Counted from the first letter of the stretch, positions 15,272 to 24,398 are shown. The stretch: 39,641 bases of DNA from an uncultured Bacteroidota bacterium (GCA_903839875.1 CAIMDZ010000144.1:1-39641), one strand, 5' to 3'. Notes: generated from the sequence alone by a model not told the origin. Translations and numbers: made by a program.

Positions 15272-18004
15272 ATGAAACTCAAAAATCTTTTTACAGGGCT
15301 TATGCTAATTGTAACAGCAATGACCTGTATTCGTGCTCATGCACAAAAAACAGCCGGGACCTCAGGCGCTGTAAAAATAACCCAGGTAGAAGGCATAACT
15401 GAATACCGGTTACCCAACGGGCTGCATGTGCTTTTATTCCCTGATGCTTCCAAGCCAAAGATTACTGTGAACATTACCTACATGGTTGGTTCACGTATGG
15501 AAGGTTATGGAGAAACCGGGATGGCGCACCTGCTGGAGCACATGATGTTCAAAGGCTCGACCAAGCATCCGCATGTGCCTGATGAACTGACTTCGCATGG
15601 GGCAAGCCCAAATGGCACAACCTCATATGACCGTACGAATTATTTTGAAACATTTACAGCCACGGATGAAAACCTGAACTGGGCGTTGAGTCTTGAGTCA
15701 GACCGTATGGTACACTCGTTCGTAGCAGAAAAAGACCTGAAGAGTGAATTCAGTGTAGTTCGGAATGAGTTTGAATCTGGTGAAAATTATCCGCCGGCTA
15801 TACTTGAAGAAAGAGTATTATCAACCATGTACCTCTGGCACAATTATGGAAAGTCAACCATAGGCTCGAAAGAAGATATTGAAAAAGTGCCGATAAAAAA
15901 TCTGCAGGCATTTTATCAGAAATATTACCAGCCCGATAATGCCATATTATTGGTAGCAGGTAAAATTGATGAAGCTAAAACCCTTGCATTGGTAACAAAG
16001 TATTTTGGTTCCATTCCGAAACCAACCAGGGTATTACAGCCAACTTATACTATAGAACCGGTGCAGGACGGAGAACGCGATGTAACACTTCGCCGTGTTG
16101 GCGATGTTCAGGAAGTATCCTGCGGGTACCATGTGGTAGCCGGATCCGATCCCTCTTACCCCTCGTTTGATGTGCTGAATGAAGTACTTACCAACCAACC
16201 AAACGGCAGGCTGTACCAAAGCCTTGTTAAAACTGAACTTGCCACAAGTGTAGGAGCTGATAATCCTGCACTTAAAGACCCGGCTTACTTCTACATAACC
16301 GCCGATGTGCTTAAAACAAAGGACCTGGAAAAAGTAAAAGACGCCATGTTCAAAACAATAGATGAACTGGCTACAAAACCAGTAACCGCAGAAGAAGTGG
16401 ATAAAGCAAAAAATAAACTGATCAAGACATTTGAAGAGACCTACAGGAACACGGAAAATATTGGCCTCACTTTGAGTGAATTCATTGCGCAAGGGGACTG
16501 GAGGCTGGCATTCATTTACAGGGACAACCTGAAAAAAGTAACTGCTGATGATGTGAACCGCATAGTGAAAAATTATTTTGTTCCATCTAACCGGACTACA
16601 GGTGAATTCATACCCACTAATGATCCTGTAAGAGCTATTTTACCATCGCAGCCTGATGTGGCAAGCCTTGTAAAAGACTATAAGGGACAGGCAGCATTGG
16701 CGCAGGCTGAGTCTTTCGATCCTTCGCCGACCAATATTGACAAGCGCACTCAGCGCGGTACCATACCAGGCGGCGCTAAGTTTGCTTTACTTTCAAAATC
16801 AACCAGGGGCAATACAGTTGAAGGACGGATTACCCTGAGAATTGGAGATGAAAAGTCGCTGGAGAATAAGAGTTCTATAGCGTCATTAACTGCAGCCATG
16901 CTGAAAAAAGGAACGAAGAATAATACAATGGCCCAGATAAATGAGCAACTGGATAAATTGTCTTCTACAGTTAATATCAGCGGCAGTAGCCAGACGGTGG
17001 TAATAGCCATAAAATCAACAAAACAGAACCTGCCACTGGTACTGGACCTGATATATGAAATGCTGCGCGAACCCTCATTTACTGAGGATGAATTTAAAAC
17101 CCTGAAAAATGAGAACCTAAGCCAGTTTGAACAGGAAAGGTCTGAGCCGCAAAGTATTGCATTCAGGGAATATAGCCGTATTGCCAACCCCAGGCCCAAA
17201 GGCCATATTGACTATGTAAAGACTGTTGATGAAGAAGTAGATGGATTAAATAATACAAGCCTGCGTGATATAAAAAGTTTTTATAAAGATTTTTATAGCA
17301 GCAGTCACGCTACAGCAGCATTTGTCGGAGAGTTTGATGTAGAAATTGTAAAAGTAGAATTGAATAAACTTCTGGCAAACTGGACCGCGCCTATGTCTTA
17401 TACGAGGGTAGTTGATAAATATGACGACATAACACCCGAAAATAAAGAAATAAAAACTCCTGATAAAAAGAATGCAATGCTGGTATGTGGTATGAACCTG
17501 AAGATGAGGGATGATAATCCTGATTTTCCGGGGCTTAAAATGGGTAATTTCATTTTTGGAGGTGGGTTCCTCAATTCAAGACTTGCGACACGTATTCGCC
17601 AGAAAGAAGGTATAAGTTATGGTGTTGGTTCATTCATTCAAATAAACTCCCTTGATGAATCGGGCATGTTTATGTCTTATGCGATCTATAACCCGGAAAA
17701 TAAAGCCAAGCTGGAAGCAGCATGGAATGATGAACTTGTAAAAATGCTGAAAGATGGATTTACGGAAGATGAGCTAAAGCAGGCAAAAGCCGGGTACATT
17801 CAGTACAGGGAAACAGGGCGCACAGATGACGGGCAACTGGCATCTACCCTGAATAGTTATTTGTTCCTTGACCGGATGATGGTTTGGGACCAGAATATTG
17901 ATGATAAATTGCAAAAGCTGACTGTAGCCGAATTAAACAGTGTTATGAAAAAATTGCTTGACCCTAAAAAGATAACTTTTGTAAAGGCAGGAGATTTTAA
18001 GTAA
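15272..18004 (+). CDS. Two-domain M16 zinc metallopeptidase, exported
   Basis: 910 residues with a signal peptide ending near AHAQ (residue 25). The first M16 domain has HLLEH at residues 86-90 and the downstream acidic cluster VVRNEFESGE, so it is catalytic. The second (from about residue 470) keeps the fold (FIFGGGFLNSRLATRIRQKEG) but lacks HxxEH, as in pitrilysin-type clamshell proteases. It probably degrades or processes peptides in the periplasm. It is longer than and distinct from the 414-residue M16 protein at 858. A bidirectional hairpin terminator follows. Confidence 0.95.
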   Translation: MKLKNLFTGLMLIVTAMTCIRAHAQKTAGTSGAVKITQVEGITEYRLPNGLHVLLFPDASKPKITVNITYMVGSRMEGYGETGMAHLLEHMMFKGSTKHPHVPDELTSHGASPNGTTSYDRTNYFETFTATDENLNWALSLESDRMVHSFVAEKDLKSEFSVVRNEFESGENYPPAILEERVLSTMYLWHNYGKSTIGSKEDIEKVPIKNLQAFYQKYYQPDNAILLVAGKIDEAKTLALVTKYFGSIPKPTRVLQPTYTIEPVQDGERDVTLRRVGDVQEVSCGYHVVAGSDPSYPSFDVLNEVLTNQPNGRLYQSLVKTELATSVGADNPALKDPAYFYITADVLKTKDLEKVKDAMFKTIDELATKPVTAEEVDKAKNKLIKTFEETYRNTENIGLTLSEFIAQGDWRLAFIYRDNLKKVTADDVNRIVKNYFVPSNRTTGEFIPTNDPVRAILPSQPDVASLVKDYKGQAALAQAESFDPSPTNIDKRTQRGTIPGGAKFALLSKSTRGNTVEGRITLRIGDEKSLENKSSIASLTAAMLKKGTKNNTMAQINEQLDKLSSTVNISGSSQTVVIAIKSTKQNLPLVLDLIYEMLREPSFTEDEFKTLKNENLSQFEQERSEPQSIAFREYSRIANPRPKGHIDYVKTVDEEVDGLNNTSLRDIKSFYKDFYSSSHATAAFVGEFDVEIVKVELNKLLANWTAPMSYTRVVDKYDDITPENKEIKTPDKKNAMLVCGMNLKMRDDNPDFPGLKMGNFIFGGGFLNSRLATRIRQKEGISYGVGSFIQINSLDESGMFMSYAIYNPENKAKLEAAWNDELVKMLKDGFTEDELKQAKAGYIQYRETGRTDDGQLASTLNSYLFLDRMMVWDQNIDDKLQKLTVAELNSVMKKLLDPKKITFVKAGDFK

Positions 18005-18036
18005 GAGAATCTGAAATTTAGTTTCAAAATATTGAA

Positions 18037-18060
18037 AACAGGCTGCACATGCAGCCTGTT
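18037..18060. terminator. Bidirectional terminator between convergent genes
   Basis: AACAGGCTGC and GCAGCCTGTT form a perfect 10-bp stem with a 4-base loop, flanked by A-rich and T-rich sequence. It serves the M16 gene on the plus strand and the DUF6992 gene on the minus strand. Confidence 0.8.
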
Positions 18061-18064
18061 CCTT

Positions 18065-18676
18065 TTAGAAGGTATGTGTAAAGCCTATTCCATTATTGGT
18101 AAGCCGGATCTCATTCATAATGGTAAACCATTTACTATTGTACCGGAGGTGTGATGCAAACATTATATTATCGAAGAAAAGGAGGAACACCCCCTGAATT
18201 GTGAATGACCTGCCGAAACCTTTAAAAATAGCTGCGTTTGATTTTGTTGACGAGCCGTATTCGGTCAGGGCAATTCCGGCCCCTATATAGGCTATATCGA
18301 GGCCGGCATTGATGAGGTACAGTTTTTTATTGGAAAGAAACCGGTCATAACTTTGCCGGTAATTTAACTTTGCTCCCATTTCTTTACGCACACCGGCCAT
18401 GCCCATAGCTGCTATGCCGGTATTTACCACTCCCCACAATACGTTCATCTCATGGAAGTATTTCCATTCATCTTTAGTGGCTGTAAAATACCCGATGCCA
18501 CTACCAGCAATGTTTGCAATGCCCCATGTGCCAAGTGCCAGCACTCCTTTCCGGTTGGTGTTTATCCTTTGCGCATTATAGCTGGCAATGGTGTCTTTGA
18601 AAGAAAGTTGCTGGGCGCGGGTATTGACGCTTAAACCACAAAATATTACGACCAGGAAAAGGTATTTGATAAACAC
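18065..18676 (-). CDS. DUF6992-like membrane protein
   Basis: 203 residues: signal peptide (cleavage near NTRAQ), then several hydrophobic segments. LALGTWGIANIAGSGIGY and EWKYFHEMNVLWGVVNTGIA are the pattern I associate with DUF6992, a Bacteroidota family of unknown function (family name from memory). It is probably an inner- or outer-membrane protein. It has its own promoter with a very short leader. Confidence 0.7.
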   Translation of the reverse strand: MFIKYLFLVVIFCGLSVNTRAQQLSFKDTIASYNAQRINTNRKGVLALGTWGIANIAGSGIGYFTATKDEWKYFHEMNVLWGVVNTGIAAMGMAGVRKEMGAKLNYRQSYDRFLSNKKLYLINAGLDIAYIGAGIALTEYGSSTKSNAAIFKGFGRSFTIQGVFLLFFDNIMFASHLRYNSKWFTIMNEIRLTNNGIGFTHTF

Positions 18677-18695
18677 AACAGGGAAGTATTTGGAA

Positions 18696-18703
18696 CAAAG
18701 CTA
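18696..18703 (-). promoter_or_regulatory. -7 promoter box of the DUF6992-like gene
   Basis: TAGCTTTG on the minus strand, 20 bases before the start codon. Confidence 0.5.
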
Positions 18704-18752
18704 TAAAAAATAGCACTACTAAGATTATTATGATTTTTTATCTGGTGAACGA

Positions 18753-18779
18753 TTGAAATCAAAAAAAATGCTAAATTTG
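18753..18779 (+). promoter_or_regulatory. Promoter of the RelE-type module
   Basis: TTG at 18753-18755 and TAAATTTG at 18772-18779, 19 bases start to start, match the -33/-7 spacing of Bacteroidota. The antitoxin ATG follows at 18796. Confidence 0.65.
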
Positions 18780-18795
18780 GGTACAAGATAATTTT

Positions 18796-19035
18796 ATGAC
18801 AGCTACGGCGATCAGGCAACAACTACATCATTACCTTGAATTAGCAGATGACAAAAAAGTAAGGGCGATTTATACGCTTTGTCAGAATGATATTGCTGGT
18901 ACGGAAGGTGGATATTCAGATGAATTTAAAGCCGAATTGGACAGGCGTACTGCAGCCATTAAAGACGGCAGCATGAAGCTTATCTCTGCCAAGGAAAGTA
19001 AAAAAAGAATTGAAAAACTGTTGAAGTCCCGCTGA
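18796..19035 (+). CDS. Addiction module antitoxin (putative addiction module component type)
   Basis: 79 residues, alpha-helical, ending KESKKRIEKLLKSR. The layout, with an N-terminal helix for DNA or dimer contacts and a region around YSDEFKAELDRRTAAIKDG, is typical of antitoxins paired with ParE/RelE toxins in the addiction-module family. The toxin gene starts 2 bases after its stop codon. The antitoxin is intact although its toxin is frameshifted, so it may now act as an orphan regulator. Confidence 0.8.
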   Translation: MTATAIRQQLHHYLELADDKKVRAIYTLCQNDIAGTEGGYSDEFKAELDRRTAAIKDGSMKLISAKESKKRIEKLLKSR

Positions 19036-19037
19036 TT

Positions 19038-19336
19038 ATGGGGTATGCATACTTTCTCGCTGAGGTGGCGCAACAAGAGTACGAAGAAGCAATTAGCTGG
19101 TACTTTGACAGAAGCATAAATGCCGCTAATGGGTTTATTGAGGCGACAGAGCATGTTATTGAACTTATTTGTGAGCATCCAACACGATGGCGCAATGTAT
19201 AGAGGATTATTATGAACTAGGGCTAAAGGATTATCCTTACAATGTAGTTTACACTATAGACCATGAGTCCAGGATTATTACTATCAAATCCATTTACCAT
19301 CATAGTAGAAATCCAGAAAGAAAATACAAAAAATAA
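19038..19336 (+). pseudogene. RelE/ParE-family toxin, frameshifted
   Basis: The ATG frame reads MGYAYFLAEVAQQEYEEAIS and on to TRWRNV, then meets TAG at 19200-19202. A -1 shift there gives EDYYELGLKDYPYNVVYTID and a C-terminus rich in Ile, His, Arg and Lys (IYHHSRNPERKYKK), ending at 19334-19336. These are the standard halves of a ParE-like toxin, which in this group has a PY-x-VVY strand and a final IxHxxRNP. One lost base explains the break. The toxin would have been about 99 residues. The decay suggests the module no longer kills. Confidence 0.82.
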
Positions 19337-19363
19337 AAAATTGTTTTCTGATTCCTTTTCTCA

Positions 19364-20785
19364 TCACCCCACCTTCGTTATCTTCAGTAAATTAGTTGGT
19401 AAGTGTTCATGTACCGGTGTGCTTCCTGTATTTACAATTACATCGCCGGACTTAATGAAATCTTTGTCTTTAAGGAATTTTATCTGGTCTGCAATGATGC
19501 CATCTATACTTTCTTCTTTGTCGTAATAAAAAGCTTTTACACCCCAGCTAAGGCTTAGCTGGTTGACCAGCGTTTGTGTTTTAGTAAATACATATAAAGG
19601 AGACTGAGGGCGATAACTGGAAAGCATAAAAGCGGTATAACCTGATTGGGTAGTGCCGATGAGTGCATGCGCCTTTATATCTTTCGCGATTTCGCATGCG
19701 TTGTAACAAAGTGCGTCGCTGAGAAATGAAGGAGAGTGGTGCTTTGGGGTAAGGTTTCGGTGGTAAACTGTTTCTTCTTTCTCCACCTCTTTGATAATAC
19801 TCACCATGGTATGAATAACCAGTTCCGGGTATTGTCCTATAGCGGTTTCTCCACTCAGCATCAGTGCGTCGGCGCCTTCCATCACAGCATTGGCTACGTC
19901 GGTTATTTCACTGCGGTTAGGGCGCGTGCGGTCCATCATGCTTTCCATCATTTGCGTGGCAATGATAACCGGCTTTGCACGGTGTATACATTTACGGATG
20001 ATATTCTTCTGAATCATTGGAATTTGTTCAAGGGGCAATTCCACACCCAGGTCGCCACGGGCCACCATGACCCCATCTGAGGCGAGTATTATTTCGCGCA
20101 GGTGTTCCAGCGCTTCAGGTTTCTCGATTTTAGAAATGATTTTTGCTTCACTATTTCTGCTTTTTATTATAGTTCGTAATTGTTCCACATCCTCAGGGCG
20201 CCTGACGAAAGATAAGGCTATCCAGTCAACATTATGGGCTATAATAAATTCAAGATCGTTCAGGTCTTTTTCTGATAATGATGGCAATGAAATTTTTGTG
20301 TCAGGCAGGTTTACGCCTTTTTTTGACGACAGAATACCAGGTGTCAGCACTTCCACCTGCACACGACCATCAGAGGTAATTTCTTTAACCATCACCTCAA
20401 TCTTTCCGTCGTCGAGCAAAATCTTTTCACCCACCTTTACATCTGTATGAAAAGCAGGATAAGAAATGTAAACGTGTTCAGAAGTACCTATGCATTCTTC
20501 ATTGGTAAAATAGAATAAATCTCCTTTCTTTAATGCCAATGCATTGTTCTCAATATTACCTACACGTAGTTTAGGTCCCTGCAGGTCTGCAAGAATGGCA
20601 ATATTGCTATGGTGCGCTTTGTTGATGGCTTTAATATTGGTTATGACTTCGAGGTGTTCTTCGTGGGTGCCATGTGAGAAATTGAGGCGGAATACATTGA
20701 CTCCTTCATTAACAAGCGCCAGTAACTTTTCGTAAGTATTGCAGGCAGGTCCTACAGTGGCAACGATCTTAGTTTTATGTAACAT
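19364..20785 (-). CDS. pyk: Pyruvate kinase
   Basis: 473 residues. It starts TKIVATVGPAC and has the substrate/metal motif IISKIEKPEAL, the VARGDLGVELP segment, the signature IIATQMMESM, and the effector-like C-terminal domain (TQSGYTAFMLSSYRP). It converts phosphoenolpyruvate and ADP to pyruvate and ATP in the last step of glycolysis. The length and K-type motif indicate a bacterial homotetramer. It converges on the broken toxin gene, 27 bases away. Confidence 0.98.
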   Translation of the reverse strand: MLHKTKIVATVGPACNTYEKLLALVNEGVNVFRLNFSHGTHEEHLEVITNIKAINKAHHSNIAILADLQGPKLRVGNIENNALALKKGDLFYFTNEECIGTSEHVYISYPAFHTDVKVGEKILLDDGKIEVMVKEITSDGRVQVEVLTPGILSSKKGVNLPDTKISLPSLSEKDLNDLEFIIAHNVDWIALSFVRRPEDVEQLRTIIKSRNSEAKIISKIEKPEALEHLREIILASDGVMVARGDLGVELPLEQIPMIQKNIIRKCIHRAKPVIIATQMMESMMDRTRPNRSEITDVANAVMEGADALMLSGETAIGQYPELVIHTMVSIIKEVEKEETVYHRNLTPKHHSPSFLSDALCYNACEIAKDIKAHALIGTTQSGYTAFMLSSYRPQSPLYVFTKTQTLVNQLSLSWGVKAFYYDKEESIDGIIADQIKFLKDKDFIKSGDVIVNTGSTPVHEHLPTNLLKITKVG

Positions 20786-20955
20786 AATCAGAGTCTTAAA
20801 AGCGCAAATTTCCGTTCTGTGTGTAAATGGAATATTAAGAGCGCGCTAATAATAAATTATTACGCTGCAAAGATACTGATTATGAAAATGAAGGGTTTAA
20901 TAATAAATTCACTTATAGGAATAAATTGTAGTCGGTAGTTAGATGCAGCAATTTT

Positions 20956-22089
20956 TTAAACCAATTCTTTCAGCTTCTCAATAACTGTGTCTACTTCTTC
21001 CTTTGTATTGTGCTTGCTGAATGAAAAACGAATAGGAACCATATCGGTTGCATCGCCATTGTGTATGGCCTTAATGACATGGCTTACTGAATTAGCCCCG
21101 CTGGTACAGGCGCTGCCGCCACTTACACATATTCCTGCCATATCCAGGTTGAAGAGTAACATATCCGAACGTTCGGTCATTGGGAAAGAAACATTCAATA
21201 CCGCGTATAGGCTGCTGCCGGTTGAGTCGCCATTGAAAATAACTTTCGGGAATTTTTCCATTAATTGCTCAGCCATGTAGGTTTTCAAACCTTTGATATG
21301 TACACTATCCTGTTCATAACGTCGTGTAGCTATCTCCAAAGCTTTTGCAAAACCTACTATGCCATACAGGTTCTCGGTTCCGGCACGCATATTGCGTTCC
21401 TGTGAGCCGCCATTTAAAAATGGTTTGATGCGCACATGTTCGTTTACATACATTATTCCGACCCCTTTTGGCCCGTGAAATTTATGCCCTGCTCCATTAA
21501 TGAAGTGAATATAAATATCCTTCAGATTAAACGGATAATGGCCCACCGTTTGCACGGTATCGCTGTGGAAAATAGCGTCATACTTTTTGCATAGTTCGCC
21601 CACTGCCTTAATTTTCAAAAGGTTCCCAATCTCATTGTTCGCATGCATTAGCGTGACCACAGATCTTTCCTTACTATTGGCCAGCAATTCTTCAAGATGG
21701 CTGAGGTCAATATGGCCTTTATCAGTAAGTCTGACATAGCTCAGTGTTGCCTGCCCTGTATGAGCCATATGTTCGGCTGTATGCAGGGTAGCATGGTGCT
21801 CGATGGGAGAAGTAATGATATGTTTGCACCCAAGGTCGCGTATAGCTGCGGTAATTGCGAAATTGGTGCTTTCCGTGCCGCCGGAGGTAAAGAATATTTC
21901 TCCGGGGTTGGCATTGAGAATACGGGCAACAGTTTTCCGCGCGTTTTCAATGGCCATTTTCGTTTCCCTCCCATAGGAATATATCGAAGATGGATTGCCA
22001 AACTTTTCGGTCAGAAAAGGCATCATGGCATCCAATACTTCAGGATCAAGTGCTGTGGTGGCAGCATTGTCGAAGTAAATGCGCGTCAT
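20956..22089 (-). CDS. Cysteine desulfurase (NifS/IscS family)
   Basis: 377 residues. PLP-dependent class V fold with H99 (IEHHA), the PLP lysine K203 (GAGHKFHGPKG), and the persulfide cysteine C328 (SGGSACTSG). PIRFSFSKHNTKEEVD closes the fold. The loop with the active Cys is of the IscS/NifS length rather than SufS. It removes sulfur from cysteine for Fe-S clusters and thio-modified tRNA. No isc or suf partners are adjacent, so iscS or nifS cannot be chosen. Confidence 0.95.
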   Translation of the reverse strand: MTRIYFDNAATTALDPEVLDAMMPFLTEKFGNPSSIYSYGRETKMAIENARKTVARILNANPGEIFFTSGGTESTNFAITAAIRDLGCKHIITSPIEHHATLHTAEHMAHTGQATLSYVRLTDKGHIDLSHLEELLANSKERSVVTLMHANNEIGNLLKIKAVGELCKKYDAIFHSDTVQTVGHYPFNLKDIYIHFINGAGHKFHGPKGVGIMYVNEHVRIKPFLNGGSQERNMRAGTENLYGIVGFAKALEIATRRYEQDSVHIKGLKTYMAEQLMEKFPKVIFNGDSTGSSLYAVLNVSFPMTERSDMLLFNLDMAGICVSGGSACTSGANSVSHVIKAIHNGDATDMVPIRFSFSKHNTKEEVDTVIEKLKELV

Positions 22090-22117
22090 TAAAGGTTTTT
22101 TATAATAAGTGAATGTG

Positions 22118-22125
22118 CAAAATTA
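22118..22125 (-). promoter_or_regulatory. -7 promoter box of the cysteine desulfurase gene
   Basis: TAATTTTG on the minus strand, followed by C, 29 bases before the ATG. Confidence 0.5.
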
Positions 22126-22162
22126 ACTTAAAAAATTAATTTAACCGTAAAGGGAGGCTAAT

Positions 22163-22399
22163 TCATGAATATTTAGTGAAAATATTATGCTTTTGTTTGG
22201 AAACAATTTGATCAGATGTCTCATCGTGTGTAGCACTGAACTCTTCTCCGGCATTTGGAAATTTACTCTGATGTAACTTCCGTTTTATGAACCGGAAAAC
22301 ATAATCAATTCCGGCAATAACCAAAAAGACAGCGATAAGTATGAGTTATAATGGCGTCCGGTTGCCGCCGGGCGCACCACCTAAAATCAGTACAGACAG
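22163..22399 (-). pseudogene. Decayed copy of the adjacent small membrane protein
   Basis: On the minus strand, the frame LSVLILGGAPGGNRTPL is followed by a stop (TAA, 22346-22348) and then LILIAVFLVIAGIDYVFRFI with a charged tail to TGA at 22163-22165. It parallels the intact protein at 22428-22646, with the same Gly-rich lead, one membrane helix, and a basic end ending in KLHH/KLHQ. No start codon is evident. It looks like a tandem duplicate that has lost its start and gained a stop. Confidence 0.5.
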
Positions 22400-22427
22400 T
22401 GTGATTTACGTTTTAGTGTTACTAAAA

Positions 22428-22646
22428 TTAAAGCAAAGTATCATGTTCAATGCCCTGCCCTGTAGTGTCGTCATAATGGGCATTAAGGTCATTGGTAAGG
22501 CCATCAGCATGATGCAATTTTCTGTTCCTGATATAATAAACGAGCATATCAACACCCTTAACAAGGGCCACTATAGCCACCAAAGGTAAAATAAGCGGCA
22601 ACCAATTTGAACTGCCACCAACTCCTGATAATATTATCGTTACCAT
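22428..22646 (-). CDS. Small single-pass membrane protein
   Basis: 72 residues: a short Gly/Ser-rich N-terminus, one membrane helix (LPLILPLVAIVALVKGVDML), then a basic segment YYIRNRKLHH and an acidic tail. No known family. Support comes from the decayed paralogue immediately downstream, which preserves the same layout and would be unlikely for a chance frame. Confidence 0.5.
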   Translation of the reverse strand: MVTIILSGVGGSSNWLPLILPLVAIVALVKGVDMLVYYIRNRKLHHADGLTNDLNAHYDDTTGQGIEHDTLL

Positions 22647-22752
22647 AACCCAAAGATTAATTAATGTAATTTACGAAACATTCTTAGAATATTGCAAATA
22701 TTTAACATTAATTAACCGTGGGACTAGGAAATAAGCCTATATCTGCGTTCCG

Positions 22753-22812
22753 ATGGTATTTTTAACTCCTAAATTTGCAGTGATAAAATCCTGTTATCGT
22801 TATGGCTATTAA
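22753..22812 (+). pseudogene. Remnant of the candidate toxin C-terminus, second module copy
   Basis: ATG GTA TTT TTA ACT... encodes 19 residues (MVFLTPKFAVIKSCYRYGY) and a stop. It aligns with the last residues of the 98-residue protein at 7775 (IFILTPKFAVIKTCYRYGY). Differences are synonymous or conservative. It overlaps the start of the 83-residue gene by 11 bases and contains that gene's TAAATTTG box (22770-22777). The N-terminal 80 residues are missing. Confidence 0.55.
22770..22777 (+). promoter_or_regulatory. -7 promoter box of the second module copy
   Basis: TAAATTTG followed by C, 25 bases before the ATG at 22802. It is identical in sequence and position to the box at 8020-8027. Confidence 0.55.
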
Positions 22813-23053
22813 GAAAATTAAAAAGGTAGATAAATACGCTGACTACCGGTATGAGATTGTAACTCCAGAAGAGTTGCGTGAGGCAAAATGGATGATCGAA
22901 CAGGGCGATTATAAAGACCTTGATGATTACATTGAGCGTTTTACACGCTCGGAGATTCGCCGGATGAAAAGTGAGGATGCAGAGAAAAAGAAACGCGCTG
23001 ATGCTAAAAGAATGAGGCACCTAGACACAATCAAAAAAAACAAAGCTGCATAG
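22802..23053 (+). CDS. Small charged protein, paralogue of the 8052 candidate antitoxin
   Basis: 83 residues. It shares YRYEIVTPEELREAKWMI and the following EQGDY with the 75-residue protein at 8052, then diverges into a longer lysine-rich tail. Only a stub of the upstream gene is left, so if this is an antitoxin it is an orphan. It has kept an open frame and a promoter, which suggests selection for a function of its own, for example cross-protection or regulation (inference). Confidence 0.65.
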   Translation: MAIKKIKKVDKYADYRYEIVTPEELREAKWMIEQGDYKDLDDYIERFTRSEIRRMKSEDAEKKKRADAKRMRHLDTIKKNKAA

Positions 23054-23055
23054 TC

Positions 23056-23205
23056 TTATTTTCCTTTTGCACTGATCAAATCATTAATTTCGTTAGCCAT
23101 TTCAAGAAGTTTCCGCCAGTCTGCGCGGGTTCTCACATCATTCTCATCCCAATTACTAATCCCCGATTCCAGATCAAAAAAGCATGTCCTAACGAGACGG
23201 GAGTC
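23056..23205 (-). pseudogene. Possible C-terminal gene fragment
   Basis: A 49-codon minus-strand stretch without a start codon (SRLVRTCFFDLESGISNWDE, then a helical DWRKLLEMANEIN and a final SAKGK) ends in TAA at 23056-23058. An in-frame stop precedes it. The composition is protein-like, and it ends 3 bases from the stop of the paralogue at 22802. I do not recognise the family; it may be the remains of a longer gene. Confidence 0.35.
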
Positions 23206-23252
23206 TTACTAAATGCCCATGACACCGGACAATTTTACTATTTTTACTACTT

Positions 23253-24398
23253 ATGAAAACAGCGTGGAGCAGATATGTCTTATTGCTATTGCCAATTATT
23301 GCTACGTGTATTCCTTCTGTTTGCTTTGGTCAGGTATATGAACGGGGGGCAATTTCCCGGTCTCAATTTGAAGAACGTAGTCTTTGTTACCCGAATCAAA
23401 TACCAATAACGTATGACCAATACTGCCCCGAAGTATACAAGATGAATAAGGTGAGAAAGATGGGAAAATTCTTATGTTGGGGAAAAGACAAAACGCTTGT
23501 CGAGCAAATGGAATTCAATGATGCCGGATTTCTGATCCGGCACGATCAGTTTGATAACCGCAAGGATCATCAAAAACGTGTCTATACAACTACCTACAGT
23601 TATTCAGACGATAACTTAAGAATACTCGCTAAAACAACCGAAGGAACAGAGCAATTGCGTGTTCAGTATGAATTCTATTCCGTTTTCAATAAAGATCATT
23701 TGCCCGATTCATTGATTCAAAATGAGTTTATTAATGGAAAGTATGCCTCAGGGGTGACACGCAAATATTATTATGACCTTCAGAACAGGCTGACAGAAGT
23801 AAAAAAATCTTTTGACCCCTCGTCTATAATACAGGAAAGAAAACTTACTTATTCCAATGTTTATGAACGCATCCTTGCATTTTCTGGATTTTCATTGGAA
23901 AACATGCTTAAAGACAGACTCGTTTTTCCGAATGCATATTCGAAGGAAGGTCAAGGGTTGTATGATACTTCGACATCTGTAATCAATAGAATATTGAAGG
24001 ACCTGCAACGTCAGCACAGTGAATTAAAAGTGCACATACACGGCTCATGTGATTCTGTAGAAAAAGTCTATTTTTTCAATTTCGATGACCAGTACATGCA
24101 TCTGTCGGCGTTAATTGAACACCATGGTTGTAAAGTGTGCATCAAATATGCAAATGGCCGGACCATATCCTTCCAAAAGGAATTTTACTTTTCTACACTC
24201 GTCGGCAATCAGACCTATGCCAAATTGTACTTAGAGTATAAAGATAAAATCTTCTTCTACCAGTTGCTGGATGGCAAACTGGATCATTACTGGTATGTTA
24301 CCAGGCAAAATGGTTTGATTACCGATGCTGTCTTGTATGATAGCCATCAAAAGAAGCCGGTATGTACTCTACAGTATGTTTATACCTGGCAATTGTAA
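23253..24398 (+). CDS. Exported protein with YD/RHS-like strands, unknown function
   Basis: 381 residues with a signal peptide (cleavage near VCFGQ). The middle part repeats a pattern of Phe/Tyr strands with DxxxR turns (EFNDAGFLIRHDQFDNR, YYYDLQNRLTEVKKSFD) as in YD-repeat/RHS-like beta structures. No toxin tip or catalytic motif is seen. The function is unknown. It converges on dnaB, with 11 bases between stop codons. Confidence 0.7.
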   Translation: MKTAWSRYVLLLLPIIATCIPSVCFGQVYERGAISRSQFEERSLCYPNQIPITYDQYCPEVYKMNKVRKMGKFLCWGKDKTLVEQMEFNDAGFLIRHDQFDNRKDHQKRVYTTTYSYSDDNLRILAKTTEGTEQLRVQYEFYSVFNKDHLPDSLIQNEFINGKYASGVTRKYYYDLQNRLTEVKKSFDPSSIIQERKLTYSNVYERILAFSGFSLENMLKDRLVFPNAYSKEGQGLYDTSTSVINRILKDLQRQHSELKVHIHGSCDSVEKVYFFNFDDQYMHLSALIEHHGCKVCIKYANGRTISFQKEFYFSTLVGNQTYAKLYLEYKDKIFFYQLLDGKLDHYWYVTRQNGLITDAVLYDSHQKKPVCTLQYVYTWQL

